64,000 nt of DNA from assembly GCA_020852815.1 (NCBI GenBank), contig JADZAN010000047.1, positions 62,001-126,000 on the forward strand. Direction: 5' to 3'. The notes under the pieces are model-generated. The model made no database searches. It saw only the letters and a list, made by a program, of their open reading frames with translations, and was not told the DNA's origin. Source of the DNA: Gemmatimonadaceae bacterium (GTDB lineage: Bacteria > Gemmatimonadota > Gemmatimonadetes > Gemmatimonadales > Gemmatimonadaceae). Position 1 is the stretch's first letter. Each line of letters opens with the position of its first letter. This document shows positions 38,085 to 46,555 of this stretch, piece by piece. The position numbers were made by a program, and so were the translations under genes.

Positions 38085-39404
38085 CTAGTAGTTGAACTGC
38101 GCCTGCACCCTGAGAAAGCGCCCTTTCTGCCGGTTGCCGATGGTGGCGGCGTCCTCGAAGACGCGGTCGGAGATGGTGTACTGCGCGGTGAGTTCGAAGT
38201 TGCCGAAGGGAAGCCATTCGACCCCTCCCTCGACCTCGTGGACCTCGTAGTGACGCGCGTCCTGCTCCAGCTTCTTGCCGCCGTGGTAGCCCTGCAGCCG
38301 CGCGAATGGCTGGATCACCTGGCCGTGCGTGCGCCAGCGGTACATAGACTGCACAAAGCCGCCCTGCAGCGACCGGTCGTCGATCGACTGCGTGCTGGCC
38401 ACGAACTCGGGGCCCTTCCCCCAGTTGTACTCGGCCACGAGGCCGAACGGTTGGGCGTACCAGGTGAACGAGAGCGCCACGCGATCGTCCTGGTACTCGG
38501 GGAGCGATCGCACGTTGGCCGACTTGGTGGGGAGCACGAAGCGCCCGTTGTACGCCTGGATCCCCGCCTCGACGAACTGTCCGTTGCGCAGGCGGAAGGG
38601 ATACGACAGCCGCACGACCTGGTGCAGCGAGTTGTTGGCCTCGGGGCGATTGGCCGTCTGCCCGTTCATGACGCCGAAACCGAAGACGCCATAGTCGCCA
38701 CTTCCCTTGAGGCCGCTGTCGACGAGGATCCTGAATCGCTGGCGCGCCGTGGTGCTCGCCCAGTAGTAGGTGACGCCCATGTCGCGCTCGTTAGGGAGGG
38801 CGCTGTTGAGCGCGTCGTTGCGGTCGAGCGGGAGGCGGTTCTGCGACGACTGCAGGTTCTCGAAGCCAAACGGGACCTTGCTCTGGCCAATGCGCAGGCG
38901 GTGCTCCCGCTTCGTGTCGAGGGAGAGGTCGAAGTACGCATCGCGCAGCTGCAAGTAGTGCAGCGTGCCCGCGGCATCGGCTCCGTAGTCGGGCTGGACG
39001 TAGATGGAGAGCCGTGGGTGAATGTCGCCCGAGAGGACGAGTCGCCCACGTCGCAGGAAGATCCCCCCGTTGTTGCCGATGGAGCGATCGCACTGCGAGC
39101 AGTTCAATCCCGGGTTGGTCTCGAGCAGGCGGTTGTAGCGCACCTGCGCGTAGCCGCGGAGCGACAGGCGTTCGTACCACGGACGCGGCGCGGCGTGCCC
39201 TCCCTGTGCCGAGGGCGCGGGGCCTGGCGCAGGCGCCCCCTTCGCCGCCGTCGCCCCCTTCACCGAGTCGGCGGCCGCCGCGCGCGCGGGACGCGCACCG
39301 GACGTGGTGCCGGAGTCGGACGCAGCCTGGGCGTGGGCGCGCGGCGTGACGGCGAACTGGAGGACCGCCGCGGCAATCGCGGTGGAGAGTCGGAACGACA
39401 GCAT
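38085..39404 (-). CDS. Phosphate/pyrophosphate-selective porin, OprO/OprP family
   Basis: Outer-membrane beta-barrel for anions. 439 residues from ATG 39404 (the ATG at 39425 is an alternative). Signal peptide LSTAIAAAVLQFAVTPRAHA, then an Ala/Pro-rich linker (about 30-75), then the barrel: LRGYAQVRYNRLLETNPGLN, the conserved RRGRLVLSGDIHPRLSIYVQ, GQSKVPFGFENLQSSQNRLP and a terminal Tyr (QFNY). It lies between coxG and coxD and is divergent from the latter; a role in uptake for the cox-linked metabolism is not evident. Confidence 0.85.
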   Translation of the reverse strand: MLSFRLSTAIAAAVLQFAVTPRAHAQAASDSGTTSGARPARAAAADSVKGATAAKGAPAPGPAPSAQGGHAAPRPWYERLSLRGYAQVRYNRLLETNPGLNCSQCDRSIGNNGGIFLRRGRLVLSGDIHPRLSIYVQPDYGADAAGTLHYLQLRDAYFDLSLDTKREHRLRIGQSKVPFGFENLQSSQNRLPLDRNDALNSALPNERDMGVTYYWASTTARQRFRILVDSGLKGSGDYGVFGFGVMNGQTANRPEANNSLHQVVRLSYPFRLRNGQFVEAGIQAYNGRFVLPTKSANVRSLPEYQDDRVALSFTWYAQPFGLVAEYNWGKGPEFVASTQSIDDRSLQGGFVQSMYRWRTHGQVIQPFARLQGYHGGKKLEQDARHYEVHEVEGGVEWLPFGNFELTAQYTISDRVFEDAATIGNRQKGRFLRVQAQFNY

Positions 39405-39675
39405 GTCGGCGCAGTCGTGAGTCATGGCGTGGGGAGCGGCGTGGGTGGACAACACCGCGTGGGAGCGAGAGAATCCCGTTACACTTCGGGTCGAAATGTG
39501 ATACAGCGAGGGCAGCCACCAATGCGGCGCGACGAACGTGACTCACTCGTTACACGTTGCGCGGTACTGGGCGCGGGCGCTGCCGGTGCTTCCCATCGCC
39601 GGCGGTGGAGTTGGTTCCCAACGGTGTACGAGGGCGAGTCAGCGCACGCGAACGCTTGAGCCGGGAGTCGAGGCG

Positions 39676-40566
39676 GTGAACGACGAGATTCGCAGGATCC
39701 AGGACGTGATGGAGCGCGAGGCCTACATCACCGACCGGCAGATCGCCACGTCGGTCTTCCTCGCCACCGCCCTTGGCAAGCCGCTCCTGGTCGAGGGGCA
39801 TCCCGGCGTGGGAAAGACCGAGATTGCGAAGGTGCTGGCGCAGACGCTGGGCGCAGACCTCATCCGGCTGCAATGCTACGAGGGGCTCGACGCGACGACG
39901 GCGCTGTACGAATGGAACTACCAGCGGCAGCTCCTGCACATCAAGCTTGGAGAATCGTCCACCGCGTCGATGGCCGAGCAGGAGGCGACGCTCTTCAGCG
40001 AGGCATTCCTCCTCAAGCGCCCGCTGCTGGCCGCAATCACGCACCATGGCAAGCCGCCGGTGCTCCTCATCGACGAGGTGGACCGCAGCGATGAGGAGTT
40101 CGAGGCCTTCCTCCTCGAGATCCTCTCCGACTTCCAGGTCACCATTCCCGAGTTGGGGACCATTCGCGCCGAGGCGCGCCCGACCGTCGTGCTCACCTCG
40201 AACCGCACGCGCGAGCTTTCCGAGGCGCTGCGCCGTCGTTGTCTGTACCTCTGGATCGACTACCCCTCCTTCGAGAAGGAGCTGCGCATCGTGCGCACCA
40301 AGGTGCCCGGGCTCGGCGAGCAGCTGGCGCGCGAGATCACGGGAGTCGTGCAGGCGTTGCGCAAGATGCGCCTCACCAAGCATCCGGGGATCGCCGAATC
40401 GCTCGACTGGGCGGCGGCGCTCGTGGCGCTGCACGCCGACCACCTGGACGAGGAGGTCGTGCGCGAGACGATGGGGTGCTTCCTCAAGGACGACGGCGAC
40501 TTCCAGCGCATGGAGCGCGAGCTGCAGGGCGGCGCCCTGCAGGCCATGGCATCTTTCGCCGGTTAG
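39676..40566 (+). CDS. coxD: MoxR-type AAA+ ATPase (CoxD)
   Basis: 296 residues from GTG 39676 (VNDEIRRIQ); upstream open frame lacks conserved sequence. Walker A GHPGVGKTE, Walker B LLIDEVDR, then TSNRTRELSEALRRRCLYLW (sensor and second region of homology). CoxD is an AAA+ chaperone shown in Oligotropha to help insert the metal-sulfur centre of CO dehydrogenase. Eight bases ahead of coxE, with which it works. Confidence 0.92.
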   Translation: MNDEIRRIQDVMEREAYITDRQIATSVFLATALGKPLLVEGHPGVGKTEIAKVLAQTLGADLIRLQCYEGLDATTALYEWNYQRQLLHIKLGESSTASMAEQEATLFSEAFLLKRPLLAAITHHGKPPVLLIDEVDRSDEEFEAFLLEILSDFQVTIPELGTIRAEARPTVVLTSNRTRELSEALRRRCLYLWIDYPSFEKELRIVRTKVPGLGEQLAREITGVVQALRKMRLTKHPGIAESLDWAAALVALHADHLDEEVVRETMGCFLKDDGDFQRMERELQGGALQAMASFAG

Positions 40567-40574
40567 GGTGCACG

Positions 40575-41750
40575 GTGCCTGACGAGCGCGCCGTTGCGCA
40601 CGCGCCCGGCGACACCGCGCCGGCCGACCTCCTGGCAGCGGTCGTCACGCTGTGCCGCACGCTGCGAGACCGCGGCATCGTGGCGACGCCGGCGGAGTCG
40701 ATCGATGGCGTGCGGGCGCTGGGAGTAGTGGACATTGCCGATCGCGACGAGGTGCGCCTCGCCCTGCGCAGCGTCCTGATTCACCGGCGCGAGGACTTCG
40801 ACGCCTTCGACGAGGCATTCCGCGAGGTGTGGAGCATCGAGCGCGGGCTGCCGGCTCCCATCCCGCTCCCCGGTCCGCGACGCGAGATGGTGAAGCCTCC
40901 GGCGCCGGCTCCCGCGCGGCCGCCCACCGTCTCGCTGCAGAACTGGATGAAGCCGTCCGACGGCGACGCCGGCGACTCGATCACCGTGCGCGCCGCCAGC
41001 GACAACGAATCGCTGGTGGCTCGCGACTTCTCGCACTACGCCGCCGAGGACGATGAGGCGTTTCGCGCGCTGGCGCGACGCATCGCGCGCCGGCTCTCGC
41101 TCCGGCGCAGTCGGCGCTGGAAGGCGTCGCGTCGCGGTCGCCGCATCGACTTGCGCCGCACCGTGCGCGCGTCGCTGCGCACCGGCGGCAACCCCATCGC
41201 GCTGGAGCGGCGCGTGCGCAAGGTGCGGCGCACGTCGCTCGTTGCGCTCTGCGACGTCTCGGGATCGATGGAGCTGTATGCGCGTTTCCTGCTGCAGTTC
41301 CTGCATGCGCTGCAGAACACCTTTGCTCGCGTGGAGACCTTTGCCTTCGCCACACGGCTCAGCCGCCTGACGCCGCTCCTGCGCGGCGTGCGCTATCGCG
41401 AGTCGCTGCGCGACCTTGGGCGCGAGGTGCAGGACTTCTCCGGCGGGACGCGTATCGGGGCGTCGATCCGCGGCTTCCTGGACCGCTATCCCAAGCTGGT
41501 CGATCGGCGCACGATCGTCGTCATCCTCAGCGATGGATGGGACGTGGGCGACCCGGCGCTGTTGTCGGACGCGATGCAGGCGCTGCATCGGCGCTCGGGG
41601 CGCGTCATCTGGCTCAACCCGCTGATGGGCGGGGCCGACTTCACGCCGGATACACGGGGGATGCAGGCGGCGCTCCCGCACATCGACCTGCTGGCGCCGG
41701 GGCACAACCTGGAGGCGCTGCAGCGCCTGATTCGTCACCTGGCGCTGTAG
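40575..41750 (+). CDS. coxE: VWA-domain protein CoxE
   Basis: 391 residues from GTG 40575. The N-terminal half is a helical CoxE-type region with a Pro-rich linker (MVKPPAPAPARPP). The C-terminal von Willebrand A domain has the MIDAS motif DVSGSME (about 230), then a Thr/Ser-containing strand and VVILSDGWDVGD. It pairs with the MoxR ATPase CoxD as a metal-dependent partner in maturing CO dehydrogenase. Confidence 0.92.
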   Translation: MPDERAVAHAPGDTAPADLLAAVVTLCRTLRDRGIVATPAESIDGVRALGVVDIADRDEVRLALRSVLIHRREDFDAFDEAFREVWSIERGLPAPIPLPGPRREMVKPPAPAPARPPTVSLQNWMKPSDGDAGDSITVRAASDNESLVARDFSHYAAEDDEAFRALARRIARRLSLRRSRRWKASRRGRRIDLRRTVRASLRTGGNPIALERRVRKVRRTSLVALCDVSGSMELYARFLLQFLHALQNTFARVETFAFATRLSRLTPLLRGVRYRESLRDLGREVQDFSGGTRIGASIRGFLDRYPKLVDRRTIVVILSDGWDVGDPALLSDAMQALHRRSGRVIWLNPLMGGADFTPDTRGMQAALPHIDLLAPGHNLEALQRLIRHLAL

Positions 41751-41826
41751 GGCGGTTCGATCGCGCGCGGGCGCCGGCCAGTGATTCCCACTCGCCCGCC
41801 GGGCCATTCGCCGTCATCTTGTTGCC

Positions 41827-42966
41827 ATGGCTGATTCGCGTTCCATCCCGACTGGCCCGGCGGCGGTCGCGACGCTCATCGCAACCGAGGGGACGTCGCC
41901 CAAGGAGGCCGGTGCCAAGATGTGGGTCGATGCTTCCGGGGCGATCGTCGGCGCGGTGACGATCGGGGGCTGCGTCGATGCGCGCGTCATCGAGGAGTCG
42001 GCGCGCGTCCTGGCGGAGGGAAAGCCGACCGTCCTCCGGATGTCGTTAGGCGACGAGGATGCCTGGGCGCTGGGAATGACGTGCGGCGGTTCCATCGAGG
42101 TGCTCATCGAGCCGGTCAACGGCGATGCCTCAGACGACTCGATCTCCCGTGCCATGCGCGTGGCGCGCGACGAGGTGGAGGCTGGGCGCCGCGTGGTGAT
42201 CGCGACGCCGCTCGATGGCAGCGCAGACCGCCTCGTGGTCTTCGAGCGCGGGCAGCGCGCCGGGACACTGGGCGATCCCGCGCTCGATGCGGCGGCCATG
42301 GGGGCAAGCGTCGAGTACTTCACGCGCGGGCGATCGGGAACGAGCGACGTGACGCTCCCGTCGGGGACGGCGCGGCTGTACTTCGAGTTGCACGCGCCGC
42401 CCGGCACGCTGGTGGTCTTCGGGGCCACGCACGTGGCGATGCCGCTGGTGGAGATGGCGCGCGTGCTGGGGTTGCGCACCGTGGTGGTCGATGGGCGCGA
42501 GCGCTTTGCCACGCGCGAGCGCTTTCCCACCGCCGACGAGCTGATCGTGGGCATGCCGTCCGAGATCGCCGCCCGCCTCCCGCTCGGCAGGCATTCCTTC
42601 GTTGTACTCCTGTCGCACGACTACAAGTACGATCTCCCGGTGTTGCGGGCGGTGCTGGAGAGCGACGCCGCCTACGTGGGCTGCCTGGGGAGCGTGCGCC
42701 GGGGAAAGGCGATGCTGGACTTCCTGGCCGAACAGGGGGTGCCGCAGCTGCAACTCTCGCGGGTGCGGATTCCCGTGGGGCTCGACATCGGCGCGCGCAG
42801 TGCGGCGGAGATTGCGCTCAGCGCGCTGGCCGAGGCGCTGGCGGTGGAGCGCGGCCGGGGCGGCGGCGCGATGCGCGACCGCGCGCCGCGGTCTGGCGGC
42901 GGGGGCGAGGGCGCGGTCGCGCCGGACACCGCCAGCCGCAACGCGGGGAGTTCCAGCGACGCGTGA
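41827..42966 (+). CDS. XdhC/CoxF-family molybdenum cofactor maturation protein
   Basis: 379 residues. Both domains of the family are visible: an XdhC/CoxI N-terminal part (EGTSPKEAGAKMWVDASGAI, GGCVDARVIEESARVL) and a Rossmann-like C-terminal part (GTLVVFGATHVAMPLVEMAR, then LLSHDYKYDLPVLRAVLESD). These proteins bind molybdenum cofactor and aid its sulfuration and insertion into xanthine-oxidase-family enzymes. The C-terminal 35 residues are low-complexity. The stop overlaps the next start as GTGA. Confidence 0.92.
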   Translation: MADSRSIPTGPAAVATLIATEGTSPKEAGAKMWVDASGAIVGAVTIGGCVDARVIEESARVLAEGKPTVLRMSLGDEDAWALGMTCGGSIEVLIEPVNGDASDDSISRAMRVARDEVEAGRRVVIATPLDGSADRLVVFERGQRAGTLGDPALDAAAMGASVEYFTRGRSGTSDVTLPSGTARLYFELHAPPGTLVVFGATHVAMPLVEMARVLGLRTVVVDGRERFATRERFPTADELIVGMPSEIAARLPLGRHSFVVLLSHDYKYDLPVLRAVLESDAAYVGCLGSVRRGKAMLDFLAEQGVPQLQLSRVRIPVGLDIGARSAAEIALSALAEALAVERGRGGGAMRDRAPRSGGGGEGAVAPDTASRNAGSSSDA

Positions 42967-44003
42967 GGGTCGTCCGTCATGTGCGCGCTCGCGATGGGAG
43001 CGCGCCTCCGAGCGGCTGTGTGCTCGCGCACGACGTGCGCGACGCCGAGGGGCGCATCGCGCTCCACAAGGGGAGCCGACTCGACAACGCTGCAGTCGAC
43101 CGGCTGTCCGGGCTGCCGTGGGAGGAGTTGCACCTGCTGGCCCTGGATGCGGACGATGTGCATGAGGGCGAGGCGGGCGGGCGCCTGGCGCGGGCGGCGG
43201 CGGGGGGCGGGGTGCGCGTGGGGGCGCTCGCGGCCGGCGCATGGCCGCTCGAGGCGACGCATCGCGGCATCCTCGCCGTCCACCGCGACGCCCTCGATGC
43301 CGTGAACCTCGTCGAGGGGCTGTGTGTCTACACCCTCTTCGATGGGCAGGTGGTGGACGATGGGGAAGTCGTTGCGCGCGCCAAGATCGTCCCCTTCGCG
43401 ATCGATGCCGCCACGCTCGGGCGCGGCGAGGCGGCGGCGCGTGCAGCTGGCGGCGTGGTCACCGTGCGGCCGTTCCTCCCCGCCGTGGTCGGGGCCGTGG
43501 TGCAGGAGTCGTTAGGGACCCGGGCCATGGCACGCTTCGAGGAGGCGCTGGGCGAGAAGGTCGCCTGGTTCGGTTCCACCCTGCAGCCGCCGGCCTTCGT
43601 CGCGGCGGCGAGCGACGCGATTGCCGCGGGCATCGCGCAGGTGTTGGCGGCGGGGGCGCGCGTGGTCGCCCTCGCCGGCTCGCGCCCGATGGACCCGCTC
43701 GATCCGGCCTTCGAGGCGCTCGCGCGCATGGGGGCGACCATCGAACGGCACGGCGTCCCCGCGCATCCGGGGTCGCTCGTCTGGTTGGCGCGCGTGGGCG
43801 ACGTCCCCGTCATCGGCATGCCCGCCTGCGGGCTCTTCTCCCAGGCGACGATCTTCGACCTCCTCCTCCCCCGCTTCCTCGCGGGCGAGCGCCTGGGCGC
43901 GCGCGATCTGGCGTCGCTGGGGCACGGCGGCTTTCTTACGCGGGACATGGCGTTCCGATTCCCTCCCTATCGCCAGGCGCGCCAGCGCGGCGCGGTGGAG
44001 TAG
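42963..44003 (+). CDS. Molybdopterin-binding domain protein (MoeA/MogA-like)
   Basis: 346 residues from GTG 42963, coupled to the XdhC gene. The N-terminal third has a MoeA-like beta barrel (GCVLAHDVRDAEGRIALHKG). The C-terminal two-thirds is a molybdopterin-binding Rossmann domain with VVALAGSRPMDPLDPAFEAL and GMPACGLFSQATIFDLLLPR, which is the usual PxxGNxx-like region altered. It probably binds the molybdenum cofactor during its transfer or modification; the exact step is unknown. Confidence 0.8.
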   Translation: MRVVRHVRARDGSAPPSGCVLAHDVRDAEGRIALHKGSRLDNAAVDRLSGLPWEELHLLALDADDVHEGEAGGRLARAAAGGGVRVGALAAGAWPLEATHRGILAVHRDALDAVNLVEGLCVYTLFDGQVVDDGEVVARAKIVPFAIDAATLGRGEAAARAAGGVVTVRPFLPAVVGAVVQESLGTRAMARFEEALGEKVAWFGSTLQPPAFVAAASDAIAAGIAQVLAAGARVVALAGSRPMDPLDPAFEALARMGATIERHGVPAHPGSLVWLARVGDVPVIGMPACGLFSQATIFDLLLPRFLAGERLGARDLASLGHGGFLTRDMAFRFPPYRQARQRGAVE

Positions 44004-44005
44004 CG

Positions 44006-44401
44006 ATGGGCTCTCCGTATGGTCCGGTCCTCATCGATCACTTTCGGCATCCCCGCAACCAGGGAGCCCTGTCGAATGCGACGATCACCGAGGAGGGGGC
44101 CAATCCGCTCTGCGGCGACCGCGTGCGGATCGCGCTGCTGCTCGAGGAGGGAATCGTGCGCGATGCCCGGTTCACGGCAAACGCCTGCGCCATCTGCGTC
44201 GCGTCCGCGTCGATGCTGACGGAACTCGTGCGCAATGCGCCACTCGATGAAGTGGAGACGCTCGTGGTCGATGACATCATGCGATCGCTCGACGCCCGCA
44301 TCCCGCAGATGCGCATGAACTGCGTGCGCCTCCCGCTGACGGTGATGCACGCCGCGGTGCACCTGTTCCGTCGCGCGCACCCGGGGCCGGACGCCGCATG
44401 A
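44006..44401 (+). CDS. NifU/IscU-family iron-sulfur scaffold protein
   Basis: 131 residues. The three cluster-binding cysteines are in NPLCGDRVRI (with Asp at +2), in ACAICVASASML (two Cys close together, more than usual), and in MNCVRLPL. The spacing between the second and third fits the IscU type without the SufU insertion. It could supply or repair [2Fe-2S] clusters of CoxS. Sits between the molybdopterin gene and mocA, with a 4-bp ATGA overlap with the latter. Confidence 0.85.
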   Translation: MGSPYGPVLIDHFRHPRNQGALSNATITEEGANPLCGDRVRIALLLEEGIVRDARFTANACAICVASASMLTELVRNAPLDEVETLVVDDIMRSLDARIPQMRMNCVRLPLTVMHAAVHLFRRAHPGPDAA

Positions 44402-44973
44402 TAGGCGCCGTGGTGCTGGCGGCGGGGCGCGGTGAGCGGTTCGGTGGCGACAAGGTGCTGGCCGAGGTGCGGGGGATCGCCCTCGTGCGACACGTCGTGG
44501 ACCGTTTGCGGCTGGCGGGCGTCGCCTGCGTCGTCGTCGTCGCCCCAGCGCCGGGCGACGGCGTGCGTGCCGCGCTCGCGGGGACCGACGCCGACGTCGT
44601 GGTGAACCCGGCGCCATCGGACGGAATGAGCGCGTCGCTCGCACTCGGCGTTGCCGCGCTCCCCGACGAGGTGGACGCCTTCGTCGTCGCGCTCGCCGAT
44701 CAACCGTTCATCGATGCCGCGGTGGTGCGCGCGCTGGGCGAGACGTGGCGCGACTCCAACGCCGCGGCGGTCGTGCCGATGTATCGCGATGGGCGCGGCA
44801 ATCCCGTCCTGTTCGACGCCAGCATGCGCCGGCGGCTGCAAGCACTGGAGGGTGACATGGGGGCGCGTGACCTGCTGGTCGCCATGGGCGATCGCGTGCT
44901 GCGCATCCCCGTCGATGCCGACGCGCCGCGCGACGTGGATACCCCCGAAGACCTGCAGTCGCTCGACGGATAG
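44398..44973 (+). CDS. mocA: Molybdenum cofactor cytidylyltransferase
   Basis: 191 residues. NTP-transferase fold with LAAGRGERFGGDKVLAEVRG (the nucleotide site, whose form LAAGxxxRFGGDK is MocA-type), ADQPFI, and RGNPVLFDASM. It adds CMP to molybdopterin to form MCD, the cofactor used by CoxL. Last gene of the maturation run; the ATG overlaps the NifU-like stop by 4 bp. Confidence 0.92.
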   Translation: MIGAVVLAAGRGERFGGDKVLAEVRGIALVRHVVDRLRLAGVACVVVVAPAPGDGVRAALAGTDADVVVNPAPSDGMSASLALGVAALPDEVDAFVVALADQPFIDAAVVRALGETWRDSNAAAVVPMYRDGRGNPVLFDASMRRRLQALEGDMGARDLLVAMGDRVLRIPVDADAPRDVDTPEDLQSLDG

Positions 44974-44994
44974 CGACGCCGCGGATGGGGCCCC

Positions 44995-45023
44995 TTACCG
45001 CCCTCCGGTTGCGCCCGTAAGCT
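44995..45023 (+). promoter_or_regulatory. Candidate promoter of the APC transporter
   Basis: TTACCG (44995-45000), 17 bp spacer, TAAGCT (45018-45023), about 36 bp ahead of the ATG. Confidence 0.4.
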
Positions 45024-45058
45024 ACCGCGCTCGCATCCCCATCCATCGCCCGCTCGCC

Positions 45059-46372
45059 ATGTCGACTTCGCTCAAGCGCACGTTAGGCACCACCGACCTC
45101 ACGCTGCTCGTCATCGGCAACGTCATCGGGAGCGGGATCTTCCTCGTCCCGTCGTCGGTCCTCAAGCTGAGCGGCGGGTCGGTGCCGGTTGCCAGCTCGG
45201 TCTGGCTCGTGGGCGGGATCCTCTCGCTGCTCGGCGCCCTCTCCTACGGCGAACTGGGAGCGATGGAGCGCGGCTCCGGCGGGCTGTACTCGTACATCCG
45301 CGACGGCTTCGGGCCATTGCCGGCGTTCCTGTACGGGTGGACGCTCTTCTTCGTGATCGGGACGGGGACCATCGCGACGCTGGCGGTGGCGGCGGCGAAC
45401 TACATGGGGCAATTCGCCGAGCTGTCGCCCATTGCCAGGAAGGTCATCTCGACCGCGCTCATCGCGATGATGGCAGTGATCAACGTGCGCGGGACGCGCG
45501 AGAGTGCGTCGGTGCAGAACGTCGCGACCGGGATCAAGGTGCTCGCCATTCTTGCCATGAGCGCGCTGTTCTTCGCCCTGGGAACCGGGAACGAAGCGCC
45601 GGCGGCTCCGGTCACCCCGCAGTTCAGCGCCGTCGGCCTGTCGATCATCTCGGTCCTCTGGGCCTATGAGGGGTGGCAGTACGTGACGTTCGTGGCCGCG
45701 GAGTCGACCAACCCGCAGCGCGCGCTCCCTCGCGCCATTGCCCTGGGTACCACGGCGCTCATCGCGATCTACCTGCTGGCGAACTTCGGCTATCTCGCGG
45801 CCCTCGGTCCCGAGCGCGTGGCGGCGTCGGAGCGCGTGGCGAGTGAAGCGGTGGCGCAGGTGCTGGGGCCGGCCGCCGGGAGCGCGATCGCGCTGGCGAT
45901 CATCATCTCGATGTACAGCGCCGCGCACGCCACCGTGATCACCGCGCCGCGTGTCTATTTCGCCATGGCGCAGGACGGCCTCTTCTTCAAGCGCCTGGCG
46001 GAGGTGCATCCGCGCTTCGGAACGCCGGCACTGGCCATCATCGCGAGTTGCGCCTGGGCCGCGATCCTCGCCTTGACGGGGACGTTCGAGCAGCTGCTCA
46101 CGTACGTGGTCTTCGTGGGGTGGATTTTCTACGCGCTGGGGGCGGCCGCCGTGATTGCGTTACGCATCAAGCAACCCAACGCGCCGCGCCCCTTCCGCGT
46201 CCCTGGCTATCCGTTCACCCCGCTCTTGTTCGTCCTGGCCGCAGCCGCCATCGTGCTCAACACGATCATCGAGCAACCGACGCAGTCGGCGATCGGTATT
46301 GGCGTGGTCCTGCTGGGGGTCCCCGCGTACTACGGCTGGCGTCGCGGCGCCTCCCCGGGCGGGAACCGGTAG
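45059..46372 (+). CDS. APC-family amino acid/polyamine transporter
   Basis: 437 residues with about 12 membrane helices. Helix I has the family motif VIGNVIGSGIFLVPSSVLKL. The later helices include YLLANFGYLAALG and SMYSAAHATVITAPRVYFAM, the latter conserved in the LAT-like branch. Substrate probably a neutral amino acid, unknown. Separate from the cox cluster by an intergenic gap with its own candidate promoter. Confidence 0.9.
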   Translation: MSTSLKRTLGTTDLTLLVIGNVIGSGIFLVPSSVLKLSGGSVPVASSVWLVGGILSLLGALSYGELGAMERGSGGLYSYIRDGFGPLPAFLYGWTLFFVIGTGTIATLAVAAANYMGQFAELSPIARKVISTALIAMMAVINVRGTRESASVQNVATGIKVLAILAMSALFFALGTGNEAPAAPVTPQFSAVGLSIISVLWAYEGWQYVTFVAAESTNPQRALPRAIALGTTALIAIYLLANFGYLAALGPERVAASERVASEAVAQVLGPAAGSAIALAIIISMYSAAHATVITAPRVYFAMAQDGLFFKRLAEVHPRFGTPALAIIASCAWAAILALTGTFEQLLTYVVFVGWIFYALGAAAVIALRIKQPNAPRPFRVPGYPFTPLLFVLAAAAIVLNTIIEQPTQSAIGIGVVLLGVPAYYGWRRGASPGGNR

Positions 46373-46424
46373 CGGCCCGGGAGGTGGATGCCGGCCCCCT
46401 TTGCGGAGTCCGGGAAAAATCGTG

Positions 46425-46480
46425 TTGACGGCTCGACGCCCGGTCCTCAACGTTGGGACGTCCTTATTTGTATACACTTT
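46425..46480 (+). promoter_or_regulatory. Possible promoter region of the susC/susD genes
   Basis: TTGACG at 46425-46430 and TGTATACACT at 46469-46478 are both sigma-70-like, but the spacing between them is too large for one promoter. The second could act as an extended -10 with a weak -35. Confidence 0.3.
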
Positions 46481-46555
46481 CGCGTACCTGCACGCCCGCC
46501 CGCGGAACCACCCCCTCGGGCGATGATTCCCCCCAAACGCTTGTGGAGGCGCTAC

